This document shows, piece by piece, positions 40,528-41,445 of a stretch of DNA of 41,445 bases. Positions within the stretch are counted from its first letter, which is position 1; every line of letters begins with the position of its first letter. The notes below the pieces were generated by a model. It searched no databases and was not told the origin of the DNA. It saw only the letters and a program-made list of their open reading frames with translations. Both the position numbers and the translations under genes were made by a program. Source of the DNA: Alphaproteobacteria bacterium. GTDB lineage: Bacteria > Pseudomonadota > Alphaproteobacteria > Micropepsales > Micropepsaceae. The DNA lies in assembly GCA_947475445.1 (NCBI GenBank), contig CANJLC010000016.1:1-41445 (forward strand). The letters run 5' to 3'.

Positions 40528-40668
40528 TCAGCCCCAATCCTTGCCCTTGTGGGGTTTGCGGATCAGGGCGGGTTCGGCAAAGCCGGGCTTGGCGGCGACG
40601 GGGGCCGCTTTCTTGTCAGCCTTGGGCTTTTTCTTTTCCCGGCTGCTTTTCTGTTCGCGATTGGCCAT
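40528..40668 (-). CDS. Small basic conserved-type protein
   Basis: A 46-residue, strongly charged protein beginning MANREQKSSREKKKPKADKK and ending LIRKPHKGKDWG. The sequence GAAGGAGC six bases upstream is an excellent ribosome site, which decides the start; a longer frame reading up to 40995 would enter the 5S gene and is not real. Short Lys-rich proteins with the REKKKPK motif are widespread in proteobacteria and lack a known function. It is convergent with the GT10 gene, with only four bases between stop codons. Confidence 0.75.
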   Translation of the reverse strand: MANREQKSSREKKKPKADKKAAPVAAKPGFAEPALIRKPHKGKDWG

Positions 40669-40748
40669 GGGTGCTCCTTCTGACTTGCGCGCATCCGCGC
40701 GCTGGCGTGGATTCAATGCGGCAGCAAGGTTAGCCAAAATTCTGGACA

Positions 40749-40787
40749 ACAAAAAGCCCCGCCGCATTGCTGCGGCGGGGCTTTTCG
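40749..40787 (-). terminator. Terminator of the rRNA operon
   Basis: AAAAAGCCCCGCCGCA and TGCGGCGGGGCTTTT form a strong stem with a TTGC loop, T-tailed on both strands, about 45 bases past the 5S gene. Confidence 0.92.
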
Positions 40788-40831
40788 ATTTGTGATAGCG
40801 GGTTAGATCTTTTCTTTCTGTCCTTGGCAGA

Positions 40832-40945
40832 CCTGGCAGCGTCCGACTCTCCCGCGGCTTGAGCCGCAGTACCATGGGCGCAGAAGGCTTTGACGGCCGA
40901 GTTCGGAATGGGATCGGGTAGAATTCCTTCGCTATGACCACCAGG
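40832..40945 (-). rRNA. rrf: 5S ribosomal RNA
   Basis: Read on the minus strand it begins CCTGGTGGTCATAGCGAAG and ends GTCGGACGCTGCCAGG, closing helix I. The conserved CCCGATCCCATTCCGAACTC loop B/C and the GGTACTGCGGCTCAAGCCGC arm follow. The length is about 114 nt, normal for alphaproteobacteria. Ends are estimated from the helix. The gene follows 23S in the usual order. Confidence 0.94.
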
Positions 40946-41041
40946 TCGGCAAAGGACAGAAAGAATCCGCGTGGGAGAACCCACGCGAACCGCACAAAAA
41001 TCTATACGACACACGGCGACCGATTATTTTGGTTTGTTCTT

Positions 41042-41063
41042 GCCTGGATTTGTTTCCAGGCAT
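41042..41063 (-). other. 23S-5S spacer hairpin
   Basis: TGCCTGGA and TCCAGGCA form an 8-bp stem near the 3' end of 23S, likely part of the processing region. Confidence 0.5.
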
Positions 41064-41077
41064 GAAACGAGTGCTGG

Positions 41078-41445
<368 letters not shown>

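Noticed and set aside
40528..40995. A 155-codon minus-strand frame ending in the small basic protein
   Set aside because: Its upper two thirds run through the rRNA terminator and the 5S gene; only the last 46 codons after GAAGGAGC are credible.

Overview
This is a GC-rich chromosomal window from an alphaproteobacterium. The lineage is suggested by a CpdR-type response regulator with a CtrA-like box, a RpoH/ROSE-type heat-shock leader, an sRNA resembling the alpha-r8/MmgR family, and an HfaA-HfaB-HfaD-like holdfast anchor cluster known from stalked Caulobacterales. The genus cannot be fixed from sequence alone; a Caulobacterales- or Micropepsales/Rhizomicrobium-like organism fits. Most of the window is core chromosome. 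Only bases 1-700, beyond the 3' end of a tRNA-Val, look like a possible island edge.

Layout. 1-2400: unresolved flank, tRNA-Val(GAC), cpdR and an N-formylglutamate amidohydrolase. 2400-2880: a gene-free stretch carrying a probable terminator-ended sRNA on the minus strand. 2880-9610: a plus-strand envelope-glycan block (LpxH-like phosphoesterase, GT4, a multi-pass GT-C-like protein, GT2, GtrA) ending in an exported protein with NlpC/P60-like Cys-His-Asp spacing. 9550-13470: a minus-strand operon tonB-exbB-exbD-exbD plus an exported helical-repeat protein, ending in a terminator inside the opposing gene. 13900-24400: gloA-like glyoxalase, a large autotransporter, a pentapeptide-repeat protein, an HSL-like hydrolase with an altered nucleophile motif, hsp20 behind a ROSE-like RNA thermometer, a small membrane protein, a lysophospholipase-like hydrolase, hisN and an SDR.

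24400-32000: typA/bipA, an RND efflux pair (adaptor plus MdtB/C-like permease, no outer-membrane channel), and a rhomboid protease. 32300-34600: the hfaA-hfaB-hfaD-like cluster (curli-like secretion by a CsgG-family lipoprotein). 34700-38000: a 2OG-Fe(II) oxygenase, then epmB and epmA facing efp, a complete beta-lysylation set for elongation factor P. 38000-40700: exported peroxiredoxin, exported CHAP-domain protein, a GT10 fucosyltransferase-like enzyme and a 46-residue basic protein. 40750-41445: the end of an rRNA operon on the minus strand (terminator, 5S, 3' part of 23S).

Taken together, much of the window serves the cell surface: glycan assembly, TonB energisation, autotransport, efflux, holdfast anchoring and peptidoglycan-type cysteine peptidases. 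The observations most worth following are the holdfast-anchor cluster and its shared repeats, the exported Cys-peptidase-like protein closing the glycan block, the ROSE-like leader, the MmgR-like sRNA, and the altered nucleophile in the HSL-type hydrolase.
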